A stretch of DNA of 64,000 nt from CAMEON01 sp045531965 (GCA_045531965.1 JAZSFA010000084.1:1-64000); one strand, 5' to 3'; counted from the first letter of the stretch, positions 22,914 to 32,317 are shown. Translations and numbers: made by a program. Notes: generated by a model not told the origin, from the letters alone.

Positions 22914-25904
22914 ATGGATCGCACCCTTCCTACGCTTGATGCCCAGGGAAAGAAAAAAACTTTTTCTTTCACCCAATTTAAAAACAATGCACGCGCGACA
23001 TATGGAGAATTCAGTTATCTTCTTGTTGCCTTTACCGTCCCTGCCGTGCTCATGTTCCTCATGTACGTTTGCAGAGGTATTTATCCTTTCGGTGACAGCA
23101 CGGTTCTTGTGCTTGATCTGAATGGGCAGTACGTTTCTTTCTACCAATATCTTTGGGACTGTCTCCATGGAGAAGGCTCTCTCCTCTACTGCTTCTCACG
23201 AAATCTGGGCGGCGAATTTATGGGTATGTTTGACTATTACGTTGCCAGCCCCTTTGCACTCCTCATCGGGCTCTTTCCCCGTGAATGGATTCAGGAGTCC
23301 CTTTTGATCGTCTTCCTTTTGAAGACAGGACTTTGCGGTTTGACCATGGGCTTCTATCTGCACAAGCACTCTGCTCAGCGCAACAAATTGACCATCATCA
23401 CCTTCTCCACGCTTTATGCCCTGACGAATTACTGCATCATTCAGATGCATAATTCCATGTGGATCGATGCTGTTTTGTGGTTGCCTATCCTGGCATATGC
23501 CATTGAGGAGCTGATCAAACGAGGCAGGTTCCGTCTTTTCGTTTTCACCCTCGCTATTGTGCTGTTCAGTAACTTCTACATTGGTTACATGATGTGCATC
23601 TTCACGTTTGTCTACTGCTTCTACTACTATTTTGCCCATAATCAGAACAATGAAAACAACCCCACAGGCGAGAAGAACCATTTTGTCCGTTCTGTGCTTC
23701 GCGTTGGCGGTTGGGCAATTTTAGCTGTGGGTATCGCAGCTTTCATCATCTTATCCGCAAGATACTCCTTGTCTATGGGTAAAGATGAATTTTCTAACCC
23801 TAGCTGGGCGATCACCCAGAAGTTTGATCTCTTTGAACTGCTTCTGAAATTCCTTCCCTCCTCCTACGATACCGTTCGCCCTCAAGGTCTGCCTTTTGTA
23901 TACTGCGGCGTACTGACCATTATGCTGGTTCCCGGTTATTTCATTTCCAAAAACATTTCCAATCGTCAAAAGATCGCCGCCGCGCTGTTTATTCTGTTTT
24001 TTATTGCGTCCTTTGCCACCAGCACGCTGGATCTGATCTGGCACGGCTTTCAAAAGCCCAACTGGCTGAACTATCGCTACAGTTTTATGCTGTGCTTCTT
24101 CCTCATTTACCTTGCTTTCCGTGCGTTTGAAAATTTGAAATTCACCAGCCGCAAGTCTCTTCTCTGCATTACCGCGTTTATCGGTCTTGTGGTCCTGATT
24201 CTGCAGGAAATGGGTGAATTTCTCACTGAGAGCAACGAAAAACTGGTAGTACGCCCCTTCGCTACCGTTTGGCTTTCCCTGGGTCTTTTGGCAGCTTACT
24301 TTATCATCATTTGCCTCTGGGGACGTGCGCGCCCCATCGCGCAGCAAAACATTGCAATTGTCCTCACGTTCATCGTTTGCGTGGAAGTATTTGTCAGTGG
24401 TTTGGTGGATCTCAACGCCTTCGATAAAGACGTAACCTTCACCAAGCATTCCCGCTTTACCGCATTGTCAGACACCTTCCAACCCATCACGGATCTGATC
24501 ATTGAAAACGATAATGGATTCTATCGCATGGAAAAGACCTACCATCGGAAAACCAATGACAACTACGTGCTCAATATGAACGGTCTTTCCACGTCCACAT
24601 CCCTGCTCAATCGAGATACCATTGATTTTCTGCGTGAGATGGGATATGCCTCTAAGTCCCACTGGTCCAAGTATTTAGGCGGCACACCCGTCAACGATTC
24701 ATTGTTGGGCATCAAGTATATCATCTCCGACAAGGATCTCAGCCACTATTACGGCGAGCCAATTTACACCAAAGAGGATTATAACTATGACGAGAAGGCC
24801 GACGTAACGGGTAACTACAGCGTTTATCGTAATCCTTACGCACTGTCCGTTATCTTTGGTGCTGACAGCGACTGGGAAGATTTCAACAGCGATCTGTATG
24901 ACAACCCCTTTGACCGTCTTAACAACATGGTCACTTCCCTCCTTGGCGAAGATGAAACTGTTGCAATTTTTGTCCCCGCTATCCAAAACGGCGAGCCGGA
25001 ATTGAAAAATGCCACAACGTCCAATATTGCCTCCCACAAAAAATACGCCGTAACCGATGTGGATTCCGCAGGCGTGTTGACCTACAGCTATACCGTCCCC
25101 TTGAATACGGAGCTGTACTACTACTTCCCCAGCGACTATCCCCGCGAGGTAAAACTCAAGGCCAATGACGCAGGCAAAGACGGTTTTGGCGGCAATGAGA
25201 CTCAGCGCATCGTGTCACTCGGGAAGTCCGCCAAGGATGACTTGAAGCTGGAGGTGCGTATTGAAAACACCTCCCACAACTTGTATATCAAGGAAAGCTG
25301 GACTTCATGCGTGTACTATATTGACTGGGCGATTTTTGAAGATGCCATGGCACGTCTTGCCAAGACGCAAATGACCTTTGACGATACCTGGGAGGACGAT
25401 CATCTGACCGGTACAGTAACAACGGCTACCCCCAATCAGCTCATGTATACCTCTATCGCTTTTGATGAGGGTTGGAAGATCACCGTGGACGGCAAGCCCG
25501 TAGAAATCATTGAGACCGCGGGTGCGCTGGTGGCTTTCACCATTGAGGATGCAGGTGAACATCGTATTGAACTGAAATATATGCCCGATGAATACGTGCT
25601 GGGTATCACTGTTTCTCTGATGTGTCTGGGCTTGTTCCTGATAATCCTGCTCCTGTATCCCTTCCTTCGCAAAATGCCAATCATCAAACACGCCATGGGG
25701 ATCCAGCGCCCCGATCTCCCCATGATAGAAGAAGAGAAGATTGAAATTCAACCCGGCGACATCGGTCATCGAGAGGTGGAACCTCCGCCGGTTCAGGAAG
25801 GTATTTACGTCCCCTCTCAGAAGGAAATCGAGGTTTTGCAAAAGATTCGCGCGGAAGAAACGCAAAAAGCCAACGAAGCGCCTTTGTCGTCTCCAACTGA
25901 GTAA
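22914..25904 (+). CDS. YfhO-family polytopic membrane protein
   Basis: A 996-residue protein of the YfhO family, GT-C-like membrane proteins linked in Bacillus and Listeria to glycosylation of lipoteichoic acid. About 12 to 14 membrane helices fill residues 35-545. YPFGDSTVLVLDLNGQYVSF near residue 60 is the family's first outside loop with its acidic residues, and NLGGEFMGMFDYYVASP follows. A roughly 330-residue outside domain (about 550-880) is followed by a last helix (YVLGITVSLMCLGLFLIILL) and a cytoplasmic tail. I start at ATG 22914 with AAAGG nine bases upstream; the frame is open upstream but overlaps the DUF951 gene. The stop at 25902-25904 is followed in the same frame by 21 sense codons ending in five lysines (see the next entry). 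Confidence 0.88.
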   Translation: MDRTLPTLDAQGKKKTFSFTQFKNNARATYGEFSYLLVAFTVPAVLMFLMYVCRGIYPFGDSTVLVLDLNGQYVSFYQYLWDCLHGEGSLLYCFSRNLGGEFMGMFDYYVASPFALLIGLFPREWIQESLLIVFLLKTGLCGLTMGFYLHKHSAQRNKLTIITFSTLYALTNYCIIQMHNSMWIDAVLWLPILAYAIEELIKRGRFRLFVFTLAIVLFSNFYIGYMMCIFTFVYCFYYYFAHNQNNENNPTGEKNHFVRSVLRVGGWAILAVGIAAFIILSARYSLSMGKDEFSNPSWAITQKFDLFELLLKFLPSSYDTVRPQGLPFVYCGVLTIMLVPGYFISKNISNRQKIAAALFILFFIASFATSTLDLIWHGFQKPNWLNYRYSFMLCFFLIYLAFRAFENLKFTSRKSLLCITAFIGLVVLILQEMGEFLTESNEKLVVRPFATVWLSLGLLAAYFIIICLWGRARPIAQQNIAIVLTFIVCVEVFVSGLVDLNAFDKDVTFTKHSRFTALSDTFQPITDLIIENDNGFYRMEKTYHRKTNDNYVLNMNGLSTSTSLLNRDTIDFLREMGYASKSHWSKYLGGTPVNDSLLGIKYIISDKDLSHYYGEPIYTKEDYNYDEKADVTGNYSVYRNPYALSVIFGADSDWEDFNSDLYDNPFDRLNNMVTSLLGEDETVAIFVPAIQNGEPELKNATTSNIASHKKYAVTDVDSAGVLTYSYTVPLNTELYYYFPSDYPREVKLKANDAGKDGFGGNETQRIVSLGKSAKDDLKLEVRIENTSHNLYIKESWTSCVYYIDWAIFEDAMARLAKTQMTFDDTWEDDHLTGTVTTATPNQLMYTSIAFDEGWKITVDGKPVEIIETAGALVAFTIEDAGEHRIELKYMPDEYVLGITVSLMCLGLFLIILLLYPFLRKMPIIKHAMGIQRPDLPMIEEEKIEIQPGDIGHREVEPPPVQEGIYVPSQKEIEVLQKIRAEETQKANEAPLSSPTE

Positions 25905-25970
25905 TCCCCGTCCGCACCCAAACCTGTGACTAAATCAAACGGCAATCAGCCCAAGAAAAAGAAGAAATGA
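25905..25970 (+). other. In-frame continuation after the YfhO stop codon
   Basis: Directly after the TAA at 25902-25904 the same frame continues for 21 codons (beginning SPSAPKPV and ending QPKKKKK) to TGA at 25968-25970. The composition matches the hydrophilic tail before the stop. This suggests an ancestral longer tail now cut by a nonsense change, a sequencing error, or occasional read-through. Confidence 0.5.
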
Positions 25971-25977
25971 TCCCTTC

Positions 25978-26006
25978 GGGGGCGGTGACACGCAGTCCCC
26001 GCCCCC
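25978..26006 (+). terminator. G+C-rich hairpin before ruvA
   Basis: GGGGGCGG (25978-25985) pairs with CCGCCCCC (25999-26006) around a 13-base loop. Only ATAATTTG follows, so termination is probably partial. No good promoter is visible between it and ruvA at 26037, so ruvA may rely on read-through. Confidence 0.45.
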
Positions 26007-26036
26007 ATAATTTGCTTCATTCAGAAAGGTATCTCT

Positions 26037-26675
26037 ATGTTTTACTATATCAAAGGTCCCCTGGTTCACGCCACGCCTTCCATGGCAGTGGTGGAGGCAT
26101 CGGGTGTAGCATATAAAATGACCGTCAGTGAAAACACTTACCGTGGATTACCTCCACGCCACACGGTTGACACACCTCCTACTGTCACCCTCTACACCCA
26201 TCTGTCGGTGCGTGAAGATGGCATCGAGTTGTTCGGGTTTGGGGATGAACGAGAGCTATCTTCCTTCAAAATGCTTCTGTCGGTGTCAGGCGTGGGTCCC
26301 AAAGCCGCCATGTCCATCCTTTCCTTGCTGACGCCTGAGAAGTTCGCTCTCGCCGTTTGCACAGAGGACAAAAAAGCGATTTCCAAAGCCAGCGGGATTG
26401 GACCCAAAACCGCCGCTCGCATCATTTTGGAGCTTCGTGATAAGCTCATGAAGGAAACGTCTATCGACGAGGATCTTTCCACAGCAGTTCTAGACCATTC
26501 TGCCGACGCCCCCGATGCGCCGCTCCGCGGCAAACTGTCTGAGGCGCAGGATGCACTGCTTGTGCTGGGCTTTACCCGCGCCGAGGCACAAAATGCCCTT
26601 AAGACCATTGATATCACCAAGCTGTCGGTGGAGGATATCATCAAGGAAGCACTCAAGAAACTCATGAAGGCGTAA
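26037..26675 (+). CDS. ruvA: Holliday junction branch migration protein RuvA
   Basis: A 212-residue RuvA, which binds four-way DNA junctions and loads RuvB. Domain I begins MFYYIKGPLVHATPSMAVVEASGVAY. Domain II has the two helix-hairpin-helix motifs, LLSVSGVGPKAAMSIL and KASGIGPKTAARIILEL. The C-terminal domain III (EAQDALLVLGFTRAEAQNAL) is the RuvB-binding part. Length is typical. Unusually, ruvB is not adjacent: a DUF5107 gene and a palindromic repeat intervene. Confidence 0.96.
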   Translation: MFYYIKGPLVHATPSMAVVEASGVAYKMTVSENTYRGLPPRHTVDTPPTVTLYTHLSVREDGIELFGFGDERELSSFKMLLSVSGVGPKAAMSILSLLTPEKFALAVCTEDKKAISKASGIGPKTAARIILELRDKLMKETSIDEDLSTAVLDHSADAPDAPLRGKLSEAQDALLVLGFTRAEAQNALKTIDITKLSVEDIIKEALKKLMKA

Positions 26676-26696
26676 GTTTCATCGCGCTCGTATCTT

Positions 26697-26740
26697 GTAT
26701 CTCGTATCTGCCGAGCTTGCTCGGCGTGTATCTTTGTATC
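26697..26740. repeat. 44-bp dispersed palindromic repeat, copy 2
   Basis: The inverted-orientation copy of the element at 7669-7712, with one base difference. The core is GCCGAGC-TT-GCTCGGC (26710-26725). It begins 21 bases after the ruvA stop and ends 36 bases before the DUF5107 gene. On its left a further TATCTTGTATC extends the GTATC-type pattern beyond the shared 44 bases. Confidence 0.85.
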
Positions 26741-26776
26741 TCCATTTTACTCTCCATCTCATTCAAGGAGGCCGCC

Positions 26777-28753
26777 ATGTCACTCACCGTTCATTCCGTC
26801 ACCCTTCCCTCCGCCAATTTCAACGGCGAATCCACCCTGCCCGCCCTTTACGAAATGTCCAACGTCCAATACCTCGCCGAGAGCCGTTTGGACGAAGACG
26901 ACGAACTGTTCGTGGGCTACGGCGGTCTGCCCTCCATCTTCCCCTACAGGATGCAGGACCTTTATGATCGTGCCGACACACCCACAGAGTATATCGGTGT
27001 CACGTTGGAGAATCAATACTTAAAAGCCCTCTTTCTGCCCGAACTGGGCGGTCGTCTTTGGTCGCTGTACGACAAAGTAGCAGGGAAAGAGTTGCTATAC
27101 ACCAATCCCATAGTACGCCCCTGCAATCTTGCTGTCCGCAACGCCTGGTTGGCGGGAGGTATTGAGTTCAACTGCGGTATGATCGGTCATCACCCCTTCA
27201 CCTGCTCTCCCATTCACGCTATGGAGACCGCCTTGGAGGACGGCACACCCGTCCTTCGTATGTACGAATACGAGCGCATCCGTAGCGCGGTCTATCAGAT
27301 GGATTTCTTCTTACCTGAAAATTCCCGTGTTCTCTATGGCCGTATGCGCATTGTCAACCCCACCCGTGAGACAGTGCCTATGTACTGGTGGACGAATATG
27401 GCCGTCCGCGAAAACCCCGAGGCACGAAATATCATCGATGCCACCGAGACCTACAACAACAAAGGCGGCATGGTGGGTAAGAATCCCGTCCCCTCCCACG
27501 AGGGCATCGACATCACCTACCCCTCAAATAACCCCATTGCTATTGACTATTTCTGGAAGATTCCCAAATCCTCCCGCAAATATACCGCCTATATCGACAA
27601 GCAGGGATACGGCTTCGTCCAGTCCTCCACCGCTCGCCTGAAGGGGCGCAAGCTCTTTGTGTGGGGACAGGGCGAGGGTGGCAAACGCTGGCAAGAATTT
27701 CTGACGCAGGACGGTCACGACGGTCGCTACGTAGAGATCCAGGCAGGGCTTGCCCACACCCAGTACGAATGCATCCCTATGCCTCCCAAGACTGCTTGGG
27801 AATGGCTGGAGACCTACGGTGCCATCACGGCCGACCCCAAAAAGGTTCACGGTGATTGGGCAGACGCCCGCACCGAGGTGGAGGAAAGATTGGAAAAGCT
27901 CGTCCCCCTCTACGGTCTGGAGACCCTGCTGACCGCCACCAAGCCCATGGCCACCTCCCCCGCTGAGAAGCGCATCTGCTACGGCTCTGCCTGGGGAACC
28001 TTGGAAAATCTTCGCCGACAGAAGGCAGACCAGCCCCTCATGTGCCCCCATCTTGATTTTGGCAAACTGACAAAGGCTGAAGCTCCGTGGGCAACCCTCT
28101 TGGAGACAGATCGTTTGCCCGTCCTCGGGAAGGCCGAGGCTCCCGTTTCCTGGATGCTCCAAAAGGAGTGGACGCATTTGCTTGAAGAAGCTACGCCCAC
28201 CCACGAAAGTCAGCTTCATCTGGCCGCCATCGCCATGGCGGAACGCCGTGTGAAGGATGCGGAGGAAGCCCTCACCGCCGCCCTGTCCCTCCAAGTCACG
28301 CCCGCCGCCCTGTTTCTCAAGGCTCAGGTATATCGTCTGAAGGATGACCTGCTCAAAGCTGCCACAACTGCTCTTGAGGCTCATGCCCTGTGTCCTGCGG
28401 ACGTATCTCTCGCCCGTCAAGCCTTTGCGCTGGCGTTGCGGACAAAGCTCCACGGAGAGATCATCTCAGCTTACGAAGCCGCCCCCGAAAAAGTGCAAGC
28501 CGACGGCCGTGTGGCCATGACCTACGCCTTTGCCCTTCTCCGTGAAGGCAAAATCGACGAGGCAGAGGCGGTGCTGTACCGAGACGGCGGCCTGTCGGTC
28601 ACCGATATTCGCGAGGGGGAGATCTCCCTCACCTCCCTTTATATTTCCATCCAAAAAGCAAGAGCGGCGGCTCGGGGCGAGACCTTGGAGGACGCCGACG
28701 TGGACGTGCCGCGGCCGTTCGATTTCCGCATGAACGTACCGAAGAAGAAATAA
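26777..28753 (+). CDS. DUF5107 domain protein with C-terminal TPR-like region
   Basis: A 658-residue soluble protein. The N-terminal two-thirds match DUF5107, a beta-rich domain of the galactose mutarotase-like fold: ALFLPELGGRLWSLYDKVAG (about 85-104), AGGIEFNCGMIGHHPFTC, PMYWWTNMAV and KLFVWGQGEGGKRWQEFLT. From about residue 460, helical repeats like TPR are seen (RRVKDAEEALTAALSLQV, LLKAATTALEAHALCP). The family is linked to carbohydrate metabolism. I start at ATG 26777 with AAGGAG six bases upstream; the open frame further left crosses the palindromic repeat. It lies between ruvA and ruvB, an unusual position suggesting insertion. Chemistry is not known. Confidence 0.85.
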   Translation: MSLTVHSVTLPSANFNGESTLPALYEMSNVQYLAESRLDEDDELFVGYGGLPSIFPYRMQDLYDRADTPTEYIGVTLENQYLKALFLPELGGRLWSLYDKVAGKELLYTNPIVRPCNLAVRNAWLAGGIEFNCGMIGHHPFTCSPIHAMETALEDGTPVLRMYEYERIRSAVYQMDFFLPENSRVLYGRMRIVNPTRETVPMYWWTNMAVRENPEARNIIDATETYNNKGGMVGKNPVPSHEGIDITYPSNNPIAIDYFWKIPKSSRKYTAYIDKQGYGFVQSSTARLKGRKLFVWGQGEGGKRWQEFLTQDGHDGRYVEIQAGLAHTQYECIPMPPKTAWEWLETYGAITADPKKVHGDWADARTEVEERLEKLVPLYGLETLLTATKPMATSPAEKRICYGSAWGTLENLRRQKADQPLMCPHLDFGKLTKAEAPWATLLETDRLPVLGKAEAPVSWMLQKEWTHLLEEATPTHESQLHLAAIAMAERRVKDAEEALTAALSLQVTPAALFLKAQVYRLKDDLLKAATTALEAHALCPADVSLARQAFALALRTKLHGEIISAYEAAPEKVQADGRVAMTYAFALLREGKIDEAEAVLYRDGGLSVTDIREGEISLTSLYISIQKARAAARGETLEDADVDVPRPFDFRMNVPKKK

Positions 28754-28768
28754 CAGAAAGGTATCACC

Positions 28769-29881
28769 ATGAACGAAACCTATTTTGACGATTCCCGTTT
28801 TGACGGCGGGGACGACATGGATTTTGAAAACCGCATCGTCTCCACCTCCTACACCCCCGGTGCCGACGAGGCAGAGGTCTCTCTGCGCCCCCGTCACATG
28901 GAGGATTATATCGGTCAGGACAAGGCCAAGGAGAATCTGAAGGTCTACATCGAGGCCGCCAAGCTCCGCGGGGATTCTCTGGATCACGTCCTGCTCTACG
29001 GTCCTCCCGGCTTGGGTAAGACTACCCTTTCAAACATCATCGCCGCCGAGATGGAGGTGAACATCCGCATCACGTCGGGACCTGCCATCGAAAAGCCGGG
29101 CGACCTGGTGGCTCTGCTGACCAACCTCAACCAAGGGGACGTGCTGTTCATAGACGAGATCCACCGTATGCCCCGCACCGTGGAGGAGATTCTTTACCCC
29201 GCCATGGAGGACTACGCCGTGGACATCATCATCGGCAAGGGTCCCTCTGCACGTTCCATCCGCATTGACCTGCCCAAATTTACTCTCATCGGAGCCACCA
29301 CCCGTGCGGGGCAGCTCACCACTCCCCTCCGCGACCGTTTCGGAGTGCTTCTGAAATTGGAGCTCTACACCCCCGAGCAACTCGCCTTGATCGTCAAGCG
29401 CAGTGCCGCGATTTTGGGAATACCGATCTCGGATGACGGCGCATACGAGATTGCCTCCCGCTCCCGCGGAACGCCCCGTATCGCCAACCGACTGCTCAAG
29501 CGAGTCCGTGATTTTGCCCAAGTCCAGCGCAAGGCCGAGATTGATGCTGCCACCGCGGGTTATGCCCTTGACCGTTTGGAAATTGACGCGCTTGGGTTGG
29601 ATAATACCGACCGCCGCATGATGGAATCTATCATCAAGTTCTACAACGGCGGCCCCGTGGGACTGGACACGCTGGCTGCCACCATTGGTGAAGAAGCCAT
29701 CACTATCGAGGACGTGTACGAACCCTACCTCATGCAACTGGGCTTTATTCAACGCACTCCGCGTGGACGTTGTGTAACCCACCTCGCTTATAACCATCTT
29801 GGTATACGTCCCCCCGCGGCACCTCAGACGCCTTTGGATCAGCTTCATATTTTCGATGATGAGGAAGACCCGAAAGCCTGA
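28769..29881 (+). CDS. ruvB: Holliday junction branch migration helicase RuvB
   Basis: A 370-residue RuvB, the AAA+ motor that drives branch migration with RuvA. Walker A is GPPGLGKTT (78-86), Walker B FIDEIHRM (about 127-134), sensor 1 LIGATTRAG and the arginine-finger region SRGTPRIANRLLKRVRDF. The C-terminal winged helix includes GPVGLDTLAATIGE and GFIQRTPRGR. An N-terminal extension of some 30 residues precedes the usual start, making it longer than the common 330-345. The start has AAAGG upstream. Terminator at 29893-29926 follows. Confidence 0.96.
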   Translation: MNETYFDDSRFDGGDDMDFENRIVSTSYTPGADEAEVSLRPRHMEDYIGQDKAKENLKVYIEAAKLRGDSLDHVLLYGPPGLGKTTLSNIIAAEMEVNIRITSGPAIEKPGDLVALLTNLNQGDVLFIDEIHRMPRTVEEILYPAMEDYAVDIIIGKGPSARSIRIDLPKFTLIGATTRAGQLTTPLRDRFGVLLKLELYTPEQLALIVKRSAAILGIPISDDGAYEIASRSRGTPRIANRLLKRVRDFAQVQRKAEIDAATAGYALDRLEIDALGLDNTDRRMMESIIKFYNGGPVGLDTLAATIGEEAITIEDVYEPYLMQLGFIQRTPRGRCVTHLAYNHLGIRPPAAPQTPLDQLHIFDDEEDPKA

Positions 29882-29892
29882 AATATCAGAAT

Positions 29893-29926
29893 AAAAAGCT
29901 ACGGCTCGTCTGAACCGTAGCTTTTT
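29893..29926 (+). terminator. Rho-independent terminator after ruvB
   Basis: AAAAAGCTACGG (29893-29904) pairs perfectly with CCGTAGCTTTTT (29915-29926) around a ten-base loop, with the T-tract in the stem end. Confidence 0.9.
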
Positions 29927-30000
29927 GGCTTGTAATGGTGCAAAGGTATGCCTGCCATGTCTTTCTTCGACAAAACAACGCAATATTTACATGATTAACA

Positions 30001-30029
30001 TTGACAAAACCGAACATACGTGATATAAT
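30001..30029 (+). promoter_or_regulatory. Consensus promoter of the SPFH-TIR operon
   Basis: TTGACA (30001-30006) and TATAAT (30024-30029) at 17-base spacing with TGA before the -10: both hexamers are exact consensus. About 95 bases of A/T-rich leader follow before the SPFH gene. It is the strongest-looking promoter in the window. Confidence 0.92.
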
Positions 30030-30130
30030 ATTATATGTATAATTATGTGTATGATCAAAGATCTTACACCATTACGCATTTCTGAAGCTATGGGTTTCAG
30101 AGGTTGCTATCAGAAGAAAGGAAGCATATT

Positions 30131-31564
30131 ATGGCACAGATTGCAGAAATCATCAAGTATGAGGGCGACAACAGTACGTTTATCTGGAAGCATCCATGCG
30201 AAGACTTCAACAGCCTGACACAGCTCATTGTTCACGAATCCCAAGAAGCCGTGTTCTTTATGAATGGTCAAGCGCTTGATTTGTTCGGTCCCGGCAGATA
30301 CACTTTGGAAACCCAGAACATTCCCATTCTTGGAAAAGTTCTCAACAAAGCCACAGGCGGAGAAACGCCCTTCCACTGCGAAGTCTATTACATCAACAAG
30401 ACTGTTCAGATGGGCATCAAGTGGGGCACACCTGAGCTTGTGCGTTTCATTGAACCCACATTGAATATTCCCTTCGGTATCGGTGCATCGGGTGAAATGA
30501 ATCTGATGGTGTCCGATTCGAGAAAGTTACTTGTCAAGCTGGTCGGAACCATGAACGGTATCGCTTGGGAGGAGCGCGGGCAGGGCTTTACTAAGTCCAT
30601 TCAGAATTCCTTCCGTCCTTTGATTTCCACAGCCGTTAAGACCCATCTTGCCGGCGCGATCAAAGCCCAAAACATCAATCTGTTGGAAATCGACGAGCAT
30701 CTGGAAGAGCTTTCCGAGATGCTCCGCAGAAATATTACACCCGGGTTGGAAGAATACGGCCTCACGGTTCCCCAGTTCTATGTATCCAACATTAACCTGC
30801 CTGAAAGCGATCCCAATTTCAAACGTTTGAGAGAGCTGCACACCATCACTCTCCAAACCAAGATGGCAGAGGCTGAGGCCGTTGTCAGAACCGCTCAGGC
30901 AGAAGCACAGGCAAGCATTACGGCTGCTCAAAGAAAGATCGTTTTGGAAGAGCAAACGACCGAGACCGAAATTGCCAGACGTGCGGCAGAGCGTGAGCTG
31001 ATCGAAGCCCAGATGGAAGCACAGAAGACCAAGCTGGCAGGCTTTGCTGAGGCAGAAGTCATGGCAGCGAAGGGTTACAATCAAAAAGATGTCTTCCAGA
31101 CCGAGATTCAGAAGGAATATGCGGCAAGCATTGGTCAGATGGGTGCCAACGGCGGCGGCAGTGGCGGCGGGATGATCAGCGATTTCGTCACCCTTGGCGT
31201 AGGTATGGCAGCCGCAGGTCAGATGGGTGCCCAAATGAGCGACATGATGAAGGGCTTTTCTGCAACCGCTCCTGGGGCTACCCCTGCAGCACCTGCTACA
31301 GCCCCCGCTACCGAGGCAGCGTCTGTCACTTGCCCCAAGTGTGGAAACAACCTGCCCGCTAACGCCAAATTCTGTCTGGAATGCGGCACCAAGATCGAGC
31401 ATCTGGCTGACAATGAAATGATCTGTCCCGCTTGCGGACAGAAGACCCCCAAGGGCAAATTCTGCATGGAGTGCGGCGCAGCTCTGATTCGTAAATGTGC
31501 CAAGTGCGGCTCTGAAATTCCCAACGGAGCAAAATTCTGCCTGGAATGCGGCGAAAAGCTCTGA
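30131..31564 (+). CDS. SPFH domain protein with three C-terminal zinc ribbons
   Basis: A 477-residue protein of the SPFH (stomatin/flotillin-like, YdjI type) group, which assembles on membranes. Residues about 10-240 are the SPFH core (ALDLFGPGRYTLETQNIP; VQMGIKWGTPELVRF; ISTAVKTHLAGAI), then a long Ala/Glu-rich helix (about 241-310) and a Gly-rich linker with a hydrophobic stretch (about 342-374). Three zinc ribbons end the protein: CPKCGNN...FCLECG (401-419), CPACGQK...FCMECG (432-449) and CAKCGSE...FCLECG (456-474). AAAGGA precedes ATG 30131; an in-frame start ten codons earlier is less well placed. It is the first gene of a four-gene operon with a TIR protein. A scaffold role at the membrane is inferred. 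Confidence 0.88.
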   Translation: MAQIAEIIKYEGDNSTFIWKHPCEDFNSLTQLIVHESQEAVFFMNGQALDLFGPGRYTLETQNIPILGKVLNKATGGETPFHCEVYYINKTVQMGIKWGTPELVRFIEPTLNIPFGIGASGEMNLMVSDSRKLLVKLVGTMNGIAWEERGQGFTKSIQNSFRPLISTAVKTHLAGAIKAQNINLLEIDEHLEELSEMLRRNITPGLEEYGLTVPQFYVSNINLPESDPNFKRLRELHTITLQTKMAEAEAVVRTAQAEAQASITAAQRKIVLEEQTTETEIARRAAERELIEAQMEAQKTKLAGFAEAEVMAAKGYNQKDVFQTEIQKEYAASIGQMGANGGGSGGGMISDFVTLGVGMAAAGQMGAQMSDMMKGFSATAPGATPAAPATAPATEAASVTCPKCGNNLPANAKFCLECGTKIEHLADNEMICPACGQKTPKGKFCMECGAALIRKCAKCGSEIPNGAKFCLECGEKL

Positions 31565-31594
31565 TACATCAGATACTTCAGGAGGTAACAGATT

Positions 31595-32296
31595 GTGAAA
31601 AAATCTTTTGGTTCATATTTCGCCGGTTGGCTGGCTGTCCTAGCCCTGTTTAACGTCATTACTTTCGTCACCCCTCACGAAATTGGCGGTGTCAGTAAAT
31701 TCACCACCCTGTTCTGGATCGGATACGCCTTTATCACTTTGTTCTTTATCGGACAACTGGTGTGTGCTTACTTTGTCATCTCTTCCGACTCCATGCAGAA
31801 AAATTTCTATAACATCCCCCTGTTCAGCATCAGTATCATCGCCTTGATCTCTATGCTGGTCATCGGTGGACTTTGCATGGCGATTCCCGCCATTCCCACG
31901 TGGGTAGGCATCATCCTTTGCTTCATCGTACTGGTAATCAACGTTCTGTCTGTAGTTAAAGCAACAGCTGCCATTTCTGCAGTCAACCAAGTAGACAAGA
32001 ACATCAAAACCAAAACGCTCTTTATCAAGATGCTGACAGTAGACGCGCAGGTACTGACCACCAAGGCATCTGACGAAACCATCCTCACCCTGACCAAAAA
32101 GGTTTACGAGGCCGTCAGATACAGCGATCCCATGTCCGACGATGCACTGACTTCGGTAGAAGATCGCATTTCCGATAAGTTCCGCGATTTCTCCGCCGCT
32201 GTCGAAGGCAACAATGCCGAGACCGCCGAGGCTTGCTCCAAGGAACTTCTTTCCTTGATCAGTGAAAGAAACGCGAAATGTAAGATTCTCAAGTAA
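31595..32296 (+). CDS. Four-helix membrane protein in the SPFH-TIR operon
   Basis: A 233-residue protein. Four membrane helices occupy residues about 7-26, 38-62, 73-96 and 103-124. The C-terminal 100 residues are soluble and helical (TKKVYEAVRYSDPMSDDAL, then DRISDKFRDFSAAVEGNNAE). The start is GTG at 31595 with a perfect AGGAGG nine bases upstream. It lies 30 bases after the SPFH gene and 21 before the TIR gene. I do not recognise a family. It may be a membrane partner of the SPFH scaffold. Confidence 0.78.
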   Translation: MKKSFGSYFAGWLAVLALFNVITFVTPHEIGGVSKFTTLFWIGYAFITLFFIGQLVCAYFVISSDSMQKNFYNIPLFSISIIALISMLVIGGLCMAIPAIPTWVGIILCFIVLVINVLSVVKATAAISAVNQVDKNIKTKTLFIKMLTVDAQVLTTKASDETILTLTKKVYEAVRYSDPMSDDALTSVEDRISDKFRDFSAAVEGNNAETAEACSKELLSLISERNAKCKILK

Positions 32297-32317
32297 CTTA
32301 ACAGGAGCAGATCACAC

